The notes under the pieces: model-generated | What the model was told of the DNA's origin: nothing | The model's database searches: none | What the model saw: the letters and a program-made list of their open reading frames with translations, nothing else | Program-made: the position numbers and the translations under genes | DNA from: Shewanella vesiculosa | Lineage (GTDB): Bacteria > Pseudomonadota > Gammaproteobacteria > Enterobacterales > Shewanellaceae | Length of the DNA stretch: 64,000 nt | NCBI RefSeq assembly: GCF_021560015.1 | Contig: NZ_CP073588.1 | Span: 1,736,001-1,800,000 of the forward strand | Reading direction: 5' to 3' | Shown here: positions 48,464 to 57,607 of the stretch, piece after piece | How positions within the stretch are numbered: position 1 is the first letter of the stretch | How the letters are laid out: each line of letters starts with the position of its first letter

Positions 48464-49177
48464 TTAAAGCTCTTTTTCCATTTCTTCGTAAGAAATATGA
48501 CGAACGTCTTTACCTTTTACATAATAGATCACGTATTCACAGATGTTTTTACAACGATCGCCAACACGCTCAACAGCACGCGCAGCCCATAATACGTCTA
48601 ATACACCAGGAATTGAGCGCGGATCTTCCATCATATGAGTCATTAACTGACGGATGATACCTTCATACTCTTTGTCTATTTTGGCATCTTCTTTGTGTAA
48701 TTCAAATGCTTGGTCAGCATCCATACGAGCTAATGCATCTAAAGTTGAGTGCAGCATACGTGTGGCATGACGCCCCATGTTTTCAATACTCACCAATAAA
48801 GGTTGTTGGCTGTTAGCACGTTTTTCAACCGCGGCTTTGGCAATACGAACACACGCATCACCAATACGCTCAAGATCGGTAATGGTTTTTGAAATAGCCA
48901 AAATTAAGCGTAAGTCACTTGCTGCAGGCTGACGCTTGGCAATAATACGAGTGCATTCTTCGTCAATAGCCACTTCCATGCCATTCACTTTATGATCGCC
49001 TTCAATCACTTGTTGAGCCAGCTCTGAGTCAAGGCTTGCAAGAGCATCTAATGCTTGCTCAAGCTGGCGTTCAACTAAACCGCCCATCGCCAATACGCGA
49101 TTGCGAATATCATCAAGCTCAGCATTAAACTGGCCTGATATATGTTTACTTAAATTCATTTTATCCATGATACCCAC
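48464..49177 (-). CDS. phoU: Phosphate-specific transport regulator PhoU
   Basis: The 237-residue all-helical protein has two PhoU repeats with metal-site patterns [14 protein letters not shown] (about 102-115) and [16 protein letters not shown] near the C-terminus. PhoU connects the PstSCAB transporter to the PhoR/PhoB system and keeps the Pho regulon off when phosphate is ample. ATG at 49177 or 49168 may be used. It follows pstB by 38 bases. Confidence 0.94.
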   Translation of the reverse strand: MGIMDKMNLSKHISGQFNAELDDIRNRVLAMGGLVERQLEQALDALASLDSELAQQVIEGDHKVNGMEVAIDEECTRIIAKRQPAASDLRLILAISKTITDLERIGDACVRIAKAAVEKRANSQQPLLVSIENMGRHATRMLHSTLDALARMDADQAFELHKEDAKIDKEYEGIIRQLMTHMMEDPRSIPGVLDVLWAARAVERVGDRCKNICEYVIYYVKGKDVRHISYEEMEKEL

Positions 49178-49215
49178 CTAAATTTTGTATATTAATTAAG
49201 AGCGTTTTAGCCAGA

Positions 49216-50034
49216 TTAACCGTAGCGACCGGTAATATAATCTTCTGTTTTACGCTTTTTAGGGGTCGTGAAAAGGGTGTTGGTATTAGCGTATTCAACC
49301 AGTTCACCCATATACATAAATGCCGTTTGATCTGACACACGCGCCGCTTGTTGCATATTATGCGTCACAATCACCACGGTATATTTTTGCTTTAATTCAG
49401 TGATCAATTCTTCAATGGTTAAGGTTGAGATTGGATCCAGTGCCGACGTTGGCTCATCGAGTAATAATACTTCTGGCTCAATGGCAATGGCACGAGCAAT
49501 CACCAAACGTTGTTGCTGACCACCTGATAATCCAAATGCATTGTCGTGTAGGCGGTCTTTCACTTCATCCCAAATGGCTGCGCCACGCAGTGAACGTTCA
49601 GCCGCTTCATCTAAATCACGACGGTTGCTTAGCCCTTGCAAACGTAAACCATAAACCACGTTTTCATAAATTGATTTAGGAAACGGGTTAGGACGCTGAA
49701 ACACCATACCTACATTACGACGTAATGCTGCTACATCAACTTTCTTGTCATAAATATTTTGTCCATGAAGCAAGATTTCACCGTCAATTTTACAAATATC
49801 AACTAGGTCATTCATGCGATTAATACAACGTAACAGCGTTGATTTACCGCAACCACTTGGGCCGATAAAAGCAGTAACTTGTTTTTTAGGGATCTTCATC
49901 GACACATCAAATAACGCTTGTTTATTCCCGTAACGTAAATCTAAGTTACGTATCTCAAGCGCGGTATCCTGTGCCGGTAAGTTAACTAAATCAACGGCTT
50001 CTTTTTTCATTGTTGAACTATCAATAGAAATCAT
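49216..50034 (-). CDS. pstB: Phosphate ABC transporter ATP-binding protein PstB
   Basis: The 272-residue ATPase has Walker [10 protein letters not shown] (58-66), Q-loop in [16 protein letters not shown], signature LSGGQQQRL, Walker [13 protein letters not shown] and H-loop VTHNM. The [10 protein letters not shown] segment is typical of PstB. It powers phosphate import through PstC-PstA. The N-terminal 25 residues extend beyond the E. coli protein (257 residues) and may be partly untranslated if a later start is used. Confidence 0.95.
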   Translation of the reverse strand: MISIDSSTMKKEAVDLVNLPAQDTALEIRNLDLRYGNKQALFDVSMKIPKKQVTAFIGPSGCGKSTLLRCINRMNDLVDICKIDGEILLHGQNIYDKKVDVAALRRNVGMVFQRPNPFPKSIYENVVYGLRLQGLSNRRDLDEAAERSLRGAAIWDEVKDRLHDNAFGLSGGQQQRLVIARAIAIEPEVLLLDEPTSALDPISTLTIEELITELKQKYTVVIVTHNMQQAARVSDQTAFMYMGELVEYANTNTLFTTPKKRKTEDYITGRYG

Positions 50035-50061
50035 TTTATCTTTCCTTCAGGATATCGCTAA

Positions 50062-51723
50062 TTAGTGTTCTAGCGAACGGAATTTTTCACGTAAATGGTT
50101 GCGCACGCTGATAGCGGTTAAATTAAGGGCAACAATTACAGATACTAATAAGAACGAAGTTGCATACACCAATGGACGAGCAGCTTCTACGTTAGGGCTT
50201 TGGAAGCCGACATCGTAAATATGGAAACCTAAGTGCATAAACTTACGTTCTAAATGCACAAATGGGAAATTCATATCAATCGGTAATGTTGGCGCTAGCT
50301 TAACCACACCAACCAACATTAACGGTGCCACTTCGCCTGCTGCACGGGCTACTGCCAAAATCAAACCGGTCATAATTGCCGGGCTTGCCATTGGTATTAC
50401 AATGCGCCATAAAGTCTCGGCTTTGGTTGCACCTAAGGCCAAACTACCTTGACGTACAGCACTCGGAATACGGCTTAAGCCTTCTTCCGTCGATACAATC
50501 ACCACTGGTAACGTTAAAATTGCTAAGGTTAGTGCAGACCACAGCACCCCAGGTGAGCCAAATGTAGGGGATGGCAAGGCTTCGGGGAAGAACAATTGGT
50601 CAATTGAACCGCCCATCATGTAAACGAAGAAGCCTAAACCAAACACACCATACACAATTGAAGGCACACCGGCTAAGTTAATCACCGCAATACGGATTAG
50701 CTTAGTAATCGGACCTTTCCTAGCGTATTCATGTAAGTAAATGGCTGCAATAACACCAAATGGGGTCACAATCACCGCCATCAGCATCACCATAAATACC
50801 GTACCGAATATTGCTGGGAACACCCCACCTTCAGTATTTGCTTCACGTGGGTCATCACTGACAAAGCGACCTATGCCCACAAACCAGTGAGTTATCTTTT
50901 GTAGCAAACTCATATGATTGACATAGCTTACGTCTAAAATAGAGTCTAGAGGCAAGGTAACCTCAACGCCGCGCATGTCTTTAATAATTACAGAGTCACG
51001 GGCAGCTTTGTCACGCAGAGCAAATAAGTCTTTTTCAAGCACTAAGTAGTCTTGCTGAAGTTGATCAAGTTGCGCCTTAATATCAGCCTTACGTGCCTCA
51101 GTTAATTCACCATCCAGCTCATATCCACGTTCTTTTAAACGTAAACGCTCCATTTGGTAATTAATCGAACCAATATCGCTTTTTTGCAACTCCAGGGCTT
51201 GATCAGATATCGCTACAGCGCGATCTATGTGGTCAAACAAAGAAGCTTCTATATCTGATTCACTGTTTAACGCTAGGCGTTTACCGTCTTCGATAACCGC
51301 AACAGGATAACCGTAAAAGTTACCATTTTGCGTACGCTCAAGCTTAGCGACATCAGCGGGAATTGAACGGCTGACGATATCTGTTGCAAGGATCCAACGA
51401 AAATCTAAGCCAACAAACTCACGGTTACCGGTTTTAACCAGATAACGCATCACAAACTCACCAGGATGCTTAGTAAACTTATGCCCTGCTGAAATTAAGC
51501 GCTCTGTTGGCACTTCTTCACGGTCATAAATTTCACCAATAAGGGTACTTTTAACCCCATTATTGTCTTCAAGCTGCCATTGATAAACATCAGCGGGCCA
51601 AAAGTAACTTAGACCACGCCAAGCGATTAACAGTAATAAGCCTAATACGGCAATTAAACTGATACTAACGGCACCACCGGTCATCCAAATCCACGGTGAA
51701 CCTGATTTAAACCACTTACCCAT
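50062..51723 (-). CDS. pstA: Phosphate ABC transporter permease PstA, long form
   Basis: The 553-residue protein is nearly twice the E. coli length. Residues about 300-545 are the BPD_transp_1 permease (FGVIAAIYLHEYA, GVPSIVYGVFGL, and the ATP-binding-protein contact loop LALGATKAETLWRIVIP). The first 280 residues contain one membrane helix near 17-35 and a soluble, partly coiled-coil extension of unknown function. Long PstA/PstC pairs are known in marine gammaproteobacteria. It lies 58 bases after pstC. Confidence 0.9.
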   Translation of the reverse strand: MGKWFKSGSPWIWMTGGAVSISLIAVLGLLLLIAWRGLSYFWPADVYQWQLEDNNGVKSTLIGEIYDREEVPTERLISAGHKFTKHPGEFVMRYLVKTGNREFVGLDFRWILATDIVSRSIPADVAKLERTQNGNFYGYPVAVIEDGKRLALNSESDIEASLFDHIDRAVAISDQALELQKSDIGSINYQMERLRLKERGYELDGELTEARKADIKAQLDQLQQDYLVLEKDLFALRDKAARDSVIIKDMRGVEVTLPLDSILDVSYVNHMSLLQKITHWFVGIGRFVSDDPREANTEGGVFPAIFGTVFMVMLMAVIVTPFGVIAAIYLHEYARKGPITKLIRIAVINLAGVPSIVYGVFGLGFFVYMMGGSIDQLFFPEALPSPTFGSPGVLWSALTLAILTLPVVIVSTEEGLSRIPSAVRQGSLALGATKAETLWRIVIPMASPAIMTGLILAVARAAGEVAPLMLVGVVKLAPTLPIDMNFPFVHLERKFMHLGFHIYDVGFQSPNVEAARPLVYATSFLLVSVIVALNLTAISVRNHLREKFRSLEH

Positions 51724-51781
51724 TGCACAAACCTCTCAAGGCGATTGGCGAAATAATCATTAATTGAGTCATCATCTTTCC

Positions 51782-54037
51782 TTACAGTGAGCTATAACGT
51801 TCGCGTAAACGTTGGCGAACCACTTCAGCAATAGTGTTAAAGAAGAAGGTGAACACAAACAATACAAAGGCGGCTAAGAACAACACACGATAATGCGAGC
51901 TACCAATGGCCGATTCTGGCATTTCCACCGCAATGTTTGCCGCTAAGGTACGCATACCTTCGAAAACGCTCCACTCCATGATGGCAGTGTTACCGGTTGC
52001 CATTAACACAATCATAGTCTCCCCTACCGCGCGGCCTAAGCCCATCATGATGGCCGAGAAAATCCCCGGACTGGCAGTGAGTAACACCACTCGAGTTAAG
52101 GTTTGCCAGTTTGTCGCGCCTAATGCCAAGCTGCCGTTTGATAGATGACGTGGCACAGAGAAAATCGCATCTTCAGCAATTGAGAATATGGTTGGAATAA
52201 CCGCAAATCCCATGGCGATACCCACAACCAGCGCATTTCGTTGGTCAAAGGTGATGCCTAAATCGTTGGTAATAAACTGACGCGTGTTGCCGTCGAAAAA
52301 TGCCACTTCAATTATTGGGCTTATCTCAAATGCAAACCAACCAACAAATATAATCACTGGTAATAGCATCAGTTCTTGGTAGGTTTCAGGTAAACGTTGC
52401 TTCCATTTTTCTGGTAATTTACTCCACGCAAATGCGGTAGTAAGAATGGATGTGGGTAATAATATTAACAACACCACAATACCGGGCAAGTGTTCCTCAA
52501 TCAGTGGCGCTAACCACAGACCGGCTAAGAACCCCAAAATAACCGTCGGTAATGCTTCCATAATTTCAATCGTTGGCTTAACCACGTTGCGCACTTTAGG
52601 CGTCATAAAGTAAGCGGTATAAATTGCCCCAGCAATCGCCAGTGGCGATGCAAATAACATGGCGTAAAATGCCGCTTTCATGGTGCCAAATGCCAAGGGC
52701 ATTAAACTCAATTTAGCTTCAAAGTCGTCAGTACCAGACGTTGATTGCCATACGTATTTAGGTTCTGGGTAGCCTTCGTACCATACTTTATCCCACAACG
52801 CGCTCCAGGATATTTCTGGATGACTATTCTCTACAGAGAAAAGGTTAAGTTTGTTGTCAGCTTCAATCACTAATCCATTTGAACGCGGACTAAACGCCAT
52901 TTGACCTGGGTTGGTTAACTGAAATTTCTCATCAAATAGTTCACGTTGACTCGTGGTATAAAGCAGAGTTAATTCACCTTCTTTACTCAATACAGCAAAG
53001 CTTTTACGGTAAAACTCAGTCGCCATAACACTCACAGGTGCTATATCGTCAAACTCACGAATTTGTTGGTATAAACGACCTTTATCGCTATTAACTTGGA
53101 AATACTGACTCACAATACCACTGTCATAACTGACCAGAATTGAGCTAGCACCGGCAAGCAAATTGACTTGTCTCACTTGAGCACCGACTTTTTGAACATC
53201 GATAACTTGAAGTAATTCAATCGAGTCTGCGTCACGAGTGTTGTAGACAAACAGTTTATTGGTCGCGCCTAAAATAAGCTGACGATGATCGGGTGTCATT
53301 ATTGCCGAAATAACATGATTAGGTGCATCTTCAATAAACACTTCAACAGATGACCATTCAACCTCTTCAGTCATCATGTTTTCTTCGCCTTCTTGGCGAT
53401 TTAACTTCCAAGCACCATTGGCATCTTGGTAAGCAAAACTCATGCGGCTGTCGCTGAAATCAAACACCAGATTATAAACAGCGCCCTCATTATTAATCGT
53501 TAATGGCTCTTCACCAATCGGATAACGTAATGATGGCGTAATAACGCGTTTGTTGTCTGGGTAGGTTAAGCCAAACTCGATCCCGATAACGATTACTTGG
53601 CCGTTACTCAAACCTAACGCGAAACGTTGCTCGCTTGGGCTCGATTTAGCACTGCTGGTGACCGTGGAACCTTCAGGGATTTTAGCCTTAAAAGACGAGA
53701 TTAATTCACCGCTAATGGCTGAATAAAAATCGACATTACCCATTTCGGTTACCCGATAAAGGACTTCGTTTTGTTCATCGCTACCAACCATTAAGGTTTT
53801 AGCGTCAGTATTTTGGTAACTCACACTCGTAACAGGTTCTATATGTGCCCCATCAAAAATGGGCTTGATGACATACAGCAAATAGAAAAATATTAATAAC
53901 AGGGTGACAAATACCAACGTGCCACCAACGGTTACCCCAATCTCTGCTGCCTTATCCTTAAATGCTCTGCGGGTTGCATGTCTATCAACAAGTAGACTTT
54001 TTTCAGCAGAACCAGGTTTATTGACCTGACTTTCCAT
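51782..54037 (-). CDS. pstC: Phosphate ABC transporter permease PstC, long form
   Basis: The 751-residue protein has a first membrane helix (about 37-60), a roughly 370-residue extracytoplasmic region with repeated beta-strand blades (for instance ALGLSNGQVIVIG and LILGATNKLFVYNT, WD/propeller-like), then the permease domain from about 450 (SPLAIAGAIYTAYFM, LPTVILGFLAGLWL, SLALGATNWQTLTRVVLL). The propeller-like insertion is absent from E. coli PstC. First gene of pstCAB-phoU; a Pho box lies upstream. No pstS is in the window. Confidence 0.9.
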   Translation of the reverse strand: MESQVNKPGSAEKSLLVDRHATRRAFKDKAAEIGVTVGGTLVFVTLLLIFFYLLYVIKPIFDGAHIEPVTSVSYQNTDAKTLMVGSDEQNEVLYRVTEMGNVDFYSAISGELISSFKAKIPEGSTVTSSAKSSPSEQRFALGLSNGQVIVIGIEFGLTYPDNKRVITPSLRYPIGEEPLTINNEGAVYNLVFDFSDSRMSFAYQDANGAWKLNRQEGEENMMTEEVEWSSVEVFIEDAPNHVISAIMTPDHRQLILGATNKLFVYNTRDADSIELLQVIDVQKVGAQVRQVNLLAGASSILVSYDSGIVSQYFQVNSDKGRLYQQIREFDDIAPVSVMATEFYRKSFAVLSKEGELTLLYTTSQRELFDEKFQLTNPGQMAFSPRSNGLVIEADNKLNLFSVENSHPEISWSALWDKVWYEGYPEPKYVWQSTSGTDDFEAKLSLMPLAFGTMKAAFYAMLFASPLAIAGAIYTAYFMTPKVRNVVKPTIEIMEALPTVILGFLAGLWLAPLIEEHLPGIVVLLILLPTSILTTAFAWSKLPEKWKQRLPETYQELMLLPVIIFVGWFAFEISPIIEVAFFDGNTRQFITNDLGITFDQRNALVVGIAMGFAVIPTIFSIAEDAIFSVPRHLSNGSLALGATNWQTLTRVVLLTASPGIFSAIMMGLGRAVGETMIVLMATGNTAIMEWSVFEGMRTLAANIAVEMPESAIGSSHYRVLFLAAFVLFVFTFFFNTIAEVVRQRLRERYSSL

Positions 54038-54333
54038 TAAGAACCTCTAATAATTAATCGATGCCATAATTAGCGCTTTGAATGTGCAGTTTACTATGCT
54101 AACAATAAATATTTATGACCAAATACATTAACTTTCGTCACTTATTTAAGTCTCTAAATCACTTACATTAGCCTCTACATAACTCATATTAGTTTCTAAT
54201 TAAGTGTTAGTAAGACAATAGTAAAACTGATGTAAGACAGCAAAAAAACCATAACACAATCTTAAGTGGCTGCGATTATATGACGTAAAGATGACAGTTG
54301 TGTTACAGACTTTGTTTATAGGAGAAATATCCA
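54038..54333. other. Divergent promoter region of pstC and gcvR-like gene
   Basis: This 296-base region is AT-rich and carries the Pho box at 54291-54308 plus further CTGTC-type half-sites on the minus strand around 54234-54240. It must hold the promoters of both divergent genes. Nothing else recognised. Confidence 0.5.
54291..54308 (-). promoter_or_regulatory. Probable Pho box (PhoB site)
   Basis: On the minus strand the sequence is CTGTAAC-ACAA-CTGTCAT, two seven-base repeats eleven bases apart, close to the PhoB consensus CTGTCAT(A/T)A(A/T)(A/T)CTGTCA(C/T). It reads toward pstC, 254 bases upstream of its start, and lies 26 bases before the divergent gcvR-like start. Confidence 0.65.
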
Positions 54334-54840
54334 ATGATGCGTTATCTTATTACTCTTCAAGCACCAGACCGAAAAGGTTTGGTAGAACAAATCGCCAATG
54401 TCGTTAGTCGACATAATGGCAACTGGTTAGACTCAGAAATGCGTCATATCGACGGTATTTTTGCGGCCATATTACAATTAGAAGTCCCTGCACTAAAATG
54501 GGATGAGTTAATTGATGCCTTAGAATGTATTGACGGCTTAACGCTAACGTTTGCTAAAACCACCTTAGCCGCTAAACCGATTAAGCATTTATATTACAAC
54601 TTAGTTGCCTACGATCGCCCCGGAATTGTGCTGCATATCTCAAATAAAATGAATGCGCTAGGCATTAATATTGAACAATTTAGCAGCCAGTATGAAACGG
54701 CGAGTCACACTGGTATCGCGTTATTTAAAGCGACCATGACATTAGGCTTAACCGATCCAAACCAAGAAGAACAAATTACTGCATCGCTTTATGAAATGGG
54801 TGATGACGTGGTGCTTGATAAGCTGAGTAAATCGGCTTAA
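54334..54840 (+). CDS. GcvR-like ACT-domain regulator
   Basis: The 168-residue protein has two ACT domains: MMRYLITLQAPDRKGLVEQ (1-19) with NGNWLDSEMRHIDGIFAAIL, and a second from about residue 88 (YYNLVAYDRPGIVLHISN). This matches the glycine cleavage regulator GcvR family, which in E. coli binds GcvA when glycine is low. A good GGAGAAA ribosome site precedes the tandem ATGs. Without gcvA or gcv genes nearby, the target is not known. Confidence 0.8.
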   Translation: MMRYLITLQAPDRKGLVEQIANVVSRHNGNWLDSEMRHIDGIFAAILQLEVPALKWDELIDALECIDGLTLTFAKTTLAAKPIKHLYYNLVAYDRPGIVLHISNKMNALGINIEQFSSQYETASHTGIALFKATMTLGLTDPNQEEQITASLYEMGDDVVLDKLSKSA

Positions 54841-54939
54841 ATGAACAGCAGATCGGCATACAAGCTCAATTAAGCCTAAAATCCGTTTTCATCATCTGTT
54901 AAACTGCCACGAAATAATGATGATAAAAATGGATTAACC

Positions 54940-55758
54940 ATGTTTGGAACGCTATCAAAATTGAAAACCCACCTTAATGATAACCATGAGGTGGAGTATC
55001 ATTTACCGGTAGGTGACGAGCGTTTAGCGCTTAACCCGCTTATTGGTAAGTCATTGACCATGACTCACACAGGTAATATTTTTTGCAGCAACTGCGGTAA
55101 AAAGACCAAGAAAAGTTATTCTCAGGGTCATTGTTATGTTTGCATGTCAAAGCTAGCCAGTTGTGACCTGTGTATTATGAAACCTGAAACATGTCATTTT
55201 GATCAAGGCACTTGTCGCGAACCAGAATGGGGCATATCAAATTGCTTTGTGCCCCACTACGTGTATTTATCGAATACTTCAGGTATCAAGGTCGGCATTA
55301 CTCGCCATACTCAAATCCCGACCCGTTGGATAGACCAAGGGGCGACTCAGGGCTTACCGATTTTTAAAGTGTCGACGCGTAAAATGTCGGGTTTAATCGA
55401 AATAGAATTAGCCAAATTCATTAACGACAAAACCCATTGGCAAGCGATGTTGAAAGGTCATAATGATGATATTGATCTTGTCGAACAAGCCGCGCAACTG
55501 ATTCCTCTGATTGAAGATAGACTGCACGCTTTAGCGGCCGAATATCAAGACATTGTGATTGAACGCCTTGATGCCAACATTCAAGCTATTAGCTATCCTA
55601 TAACGCAATTTCCGGTGAAAGTTAAATCACACAATTTTGATAAAATTGCTGAAGTCAGCGGTATTTTGCAAGGCATTAAAGGCCAATATCTTATTTTTGA
55701 TACCGGGGTGATCAATATTCGTAAGTTTTCATCTTACGAAGTAAACGTCAGTTATTAA
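54940..55758 (+). CDS. DUF2797 family protein
   Basis: The 272-residue protein has an N-terminal Cys cluster (FCSNCGKKTKKS, HCYVCMSKLASCDLCIM, CHFDQGTC, about 47-88) likely to bind zinc, followed by a domain with YVYLSNTSGIKVGITR (about 107-122). The YVYL and KVGITR pair with a conserved Arg resembles the GIY-YIG fold core. DUF2797 proteins are uncharacterised; nuclease activity here is only a possibility. It lies 99 bases after the gcvR-like gene with its own hairpin downstream. Confidence 0.8.
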   Translation: MFGTLSKLKTHLNDNHEVEYHLPVGDERLALNPLIGKSLTMTHTGNIFCSNCGKKTKKSYSQGHCYVCMSKLASCDLCIMKPETCHFDQGTCREPEWGISNCFVPHYVYLSNTSGIKVGITRHTQIPTRWIDQGATQGLPIFKVSTRKMSGLIEIELAKFINDKTHWQAMLKGHNDDIDLVEQAAQLIPLIEDRLHALAAEYQDIVIERLDANIQAISYPITQFPVKVKSHNFDKIAEVSGILQGIKGQYLIFDTGVINIRKFSSYEVNVSY

Positions 55759-55805
55759 TTCACCTAACGATTTCTTTTTCAAAACCAGCTAGCAATGCCT
55801 GTATT

Positions 55806-55850
55806 TTTAAGTCGTGAGATCAGAGATTCACTCAGGTCTCGTGACTTAAA
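55806..55850 (+). terminator. Long hairpin after DUF2797 gene
   Basis: TTTAAGTCGTGAGATC and GGTCTCGTGACTTAAA form a 16-bp stem with two mismatches that become G-U pairs in one orientation. It lies 48 bases past the stop; the T-run is weak, so it may be a terminator or an mRNA-end structure. Confidence 0.5.
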
Positions 55851-56040
55851 AGTAACCTATGATAATTACACTTGCTAACCATTAATTTATTTAAATGATA
55901 TCAAAGTGTTAATCGCTACAATGATAATTCATTAAGATTAAAACGATAAATTTAACTCACTGTTAAAAAAATCATTATGGTGAATGACTAAATTCACCTA
56001 GAATTCTGCTTCTATAACACTTAAGCCGAGAAACCTGTTC

Positions 56041-56646
56041 ATGGAGTTAGTATTCGCCATTGCTTTATTTGCTTTTTCTGCCGGTATTACTCCAGGCCCT
56101 AACAACATTATGTTGATGACCTCTGGGGTTAATTTTGGCATTAAACGCAGCATTCCTCACTTAATGGGCATTAGCTTGGGTTTTCCGACCATGATACTGG
56201 CGGTTGGACTTGGCTTAAGCACGATATTTAAAGCGTATCCTTTCATCCATATTGTGATTAAAGTGATTGGTATCAGCTACCTACTTTATCTTTCATGGCT
56301 TATCGCTAATAGCAGCAGTAAAATGGAAGGTAAGCAGGTAAGCAAGCCATTTAGCTTTTTACAAGCCGCAGCATTTCAATGGGTCAATCCAAAGGGCTGG
56401 ATCATGGCAGTGGGAGCTATTGCGACGTTTACTTCAGTGCAACAAGAACTGAACAGCCAAGTGATCACGATTGCGAGTGTATTTTTATGTGTGGCATTCC
56501 CGTGCGCGATTGTGTGGCTGGGATTTGGTGTAGCACTAAAACGTCTGCTGAAAAATGAACGCCAACAGCGTATTTTTAACATCACTATGGCTCTATTATT
56601 AGTGGCATCGATCATCCCAATGATGTTACCACCCGCAACACATTAA
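56041..56646 (+). CDS. LysE/RhtB family amino-acid exporter
   Basis: The 201-residue inner-membrane protein has six hydrophobic segments and the family motif SAGITPGPNNIMLMTSG (14-30), with QWVNPKGWIMAVGA in the second half. LysE-type translocators export amino acids or derivatives; which one cannot be told. It is followed by the DUF1415 gene after 28 bases, so the two are probably cotranscribed. Confidence 0.88.
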   Translation: MELVFAIALFAFSAGITPGPNNIMLMTSGVNFGIKRSIPHLMGISLGFPTMILAVGLGLSTIFKAYPFIHIVIKVIGISYLLYLSWLIANSSSKMEGKQVSKPFSFLQAAAFQWVNPKGWIMAVGAIATFTSVQQELNSQVITIASVFLCVAFPCAIVWLGFGVALKRLLKNERQQRIFNITMALLLVASIIPMMLPPATH

Positions 56647-56674
56647 TTTATTAAATAAGCTTAAAGGTTACATA

Positions 56675-57220
56675 ATGGAACAACATGAATGTCTTGCTCA
56701 TACCGAAAACTGGGTAAAAGATGTCATTATGAAATACAACATTTGCCCATTTGCGCGTCGAGAAGTTGAACGCGCTAGCATTCGTTATGTAGCCATTGAA
56801 GCAACAAAAATAAAGGCCGTACTAAAAGCATTAATTGACGAGTGCCAACACTTAGATACTCATCCTGATACTGAAACGACACTATTTATTTTACCGCGGG
56901 GCTTTGAAGGTTTTTACCCTTACTTAGATTTGGTCAATTTTGCTACTGATGAATTAATGGCGCAAGGCTATGAAGGGGTTTATCAATTAGCGACATTTCA
57001 TCCAGACTATTGCTTTGAAGGCGAACCTCAAGACAGTGCCGCGAATTTTACTAATCGTGCACCTTATCCTTGCCTGCATATTATCCGTGAAGCCAGTATG
57101 GAAATTGCGTTAGCCAACTACAGCGATCCGGAATCGATTCCTGAGCGTAATATTGCTTTTGCTGAACGCAAAGGCAGCGATTTTTTTATTAAGCTACTGC
57201 AGCACTGTACTAAATCGTAA
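56675..57220 (+). CDS. DUF1415 family protein
   Basis: The 181-residue soluble protein begins with W-V-x-D-V-I-MKYNICPFARREVE, a DUF1415 feature, and has FILPRGFEGFYPYLDL, YQLATFHPDYCFEG and APYPCLHIIRE in the expected order. Conserved cysteines (C24, C112-region, C131-region) and His/Asp residues suggest metal binding, but no function is known. AAAGGT ribosome site. Downstream is the 57.4-kb palindromic repeat. Confidence 0.85.
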   Translation: MEQHECLAHTENWVKDVIMKYNICPFARREVERASIRYVAIEATKIKAVLKALIDECQHLDTHPDTETTLFILPRGFEGFYPYLDLVNFATDELMAQGYEGVYQLATFHPDYCFEGEPQDSAANFTNRAPYPCLHIIREASMEIALANYSDPESIPERNIAFAERKGSDFFIKLLQHCTKS

Positions 57221-57607
57221 TCATGGCAGATGCCGGTGTTTCTGTTGATTTTAGGTAAGATAGATAACGGTTTACGGAACGCTTCGCTTACAGACTCAAG
57301 ACTCAAAGCATTGACTGATAAAGGTTTACAGACTCTAGGTACTAGGTTTCGCCCTACCCTCCCGTCATCCCTGAGTGCTTGTATCAGGGATCCAGGTGTT
57401 TCTGTTGACCTTGTTTAAAAACGCAAAAACAAACACCTGGATTCCGGCTCAAAAGCATTACCGGAACGACCTGGTAGTGGGCTTTAGCAGAATACGCATT
57501 AGCAAGTGACGGTGTAGTGAACGTTATTTGAATACTTATTGAATATGTTTACCCTGCATTATAAGCATTACGAGTAGCGTTGCATTGCTAGCTTTTGGCT
57601 TCACGCT
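57221..57607. other. Intergenic region with palindromic repeat
   Basis: The 387-base gap between convergent genes contains one palindromic element (57364-57470) and a spacer resembling those at 35.9 and 37.0 kb (TAGTGGGC, later AGCGTTGCATTG). No gene or clear terminator was seen. Confidence 0.6.
57364..57470 (+). repeat. Palindromic element, full copy
   Basis: GTCATCCCTGAGTGC(...)CAGGGATCC, CAGGTGT, loop with TTAAAAACGC, ACACCTGG and right arm CCGG(...)CCGGAACGAC. The left arm is almost identical to the copy at 35986, showing recent spread or gene conversion. Confidence 0.8.
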
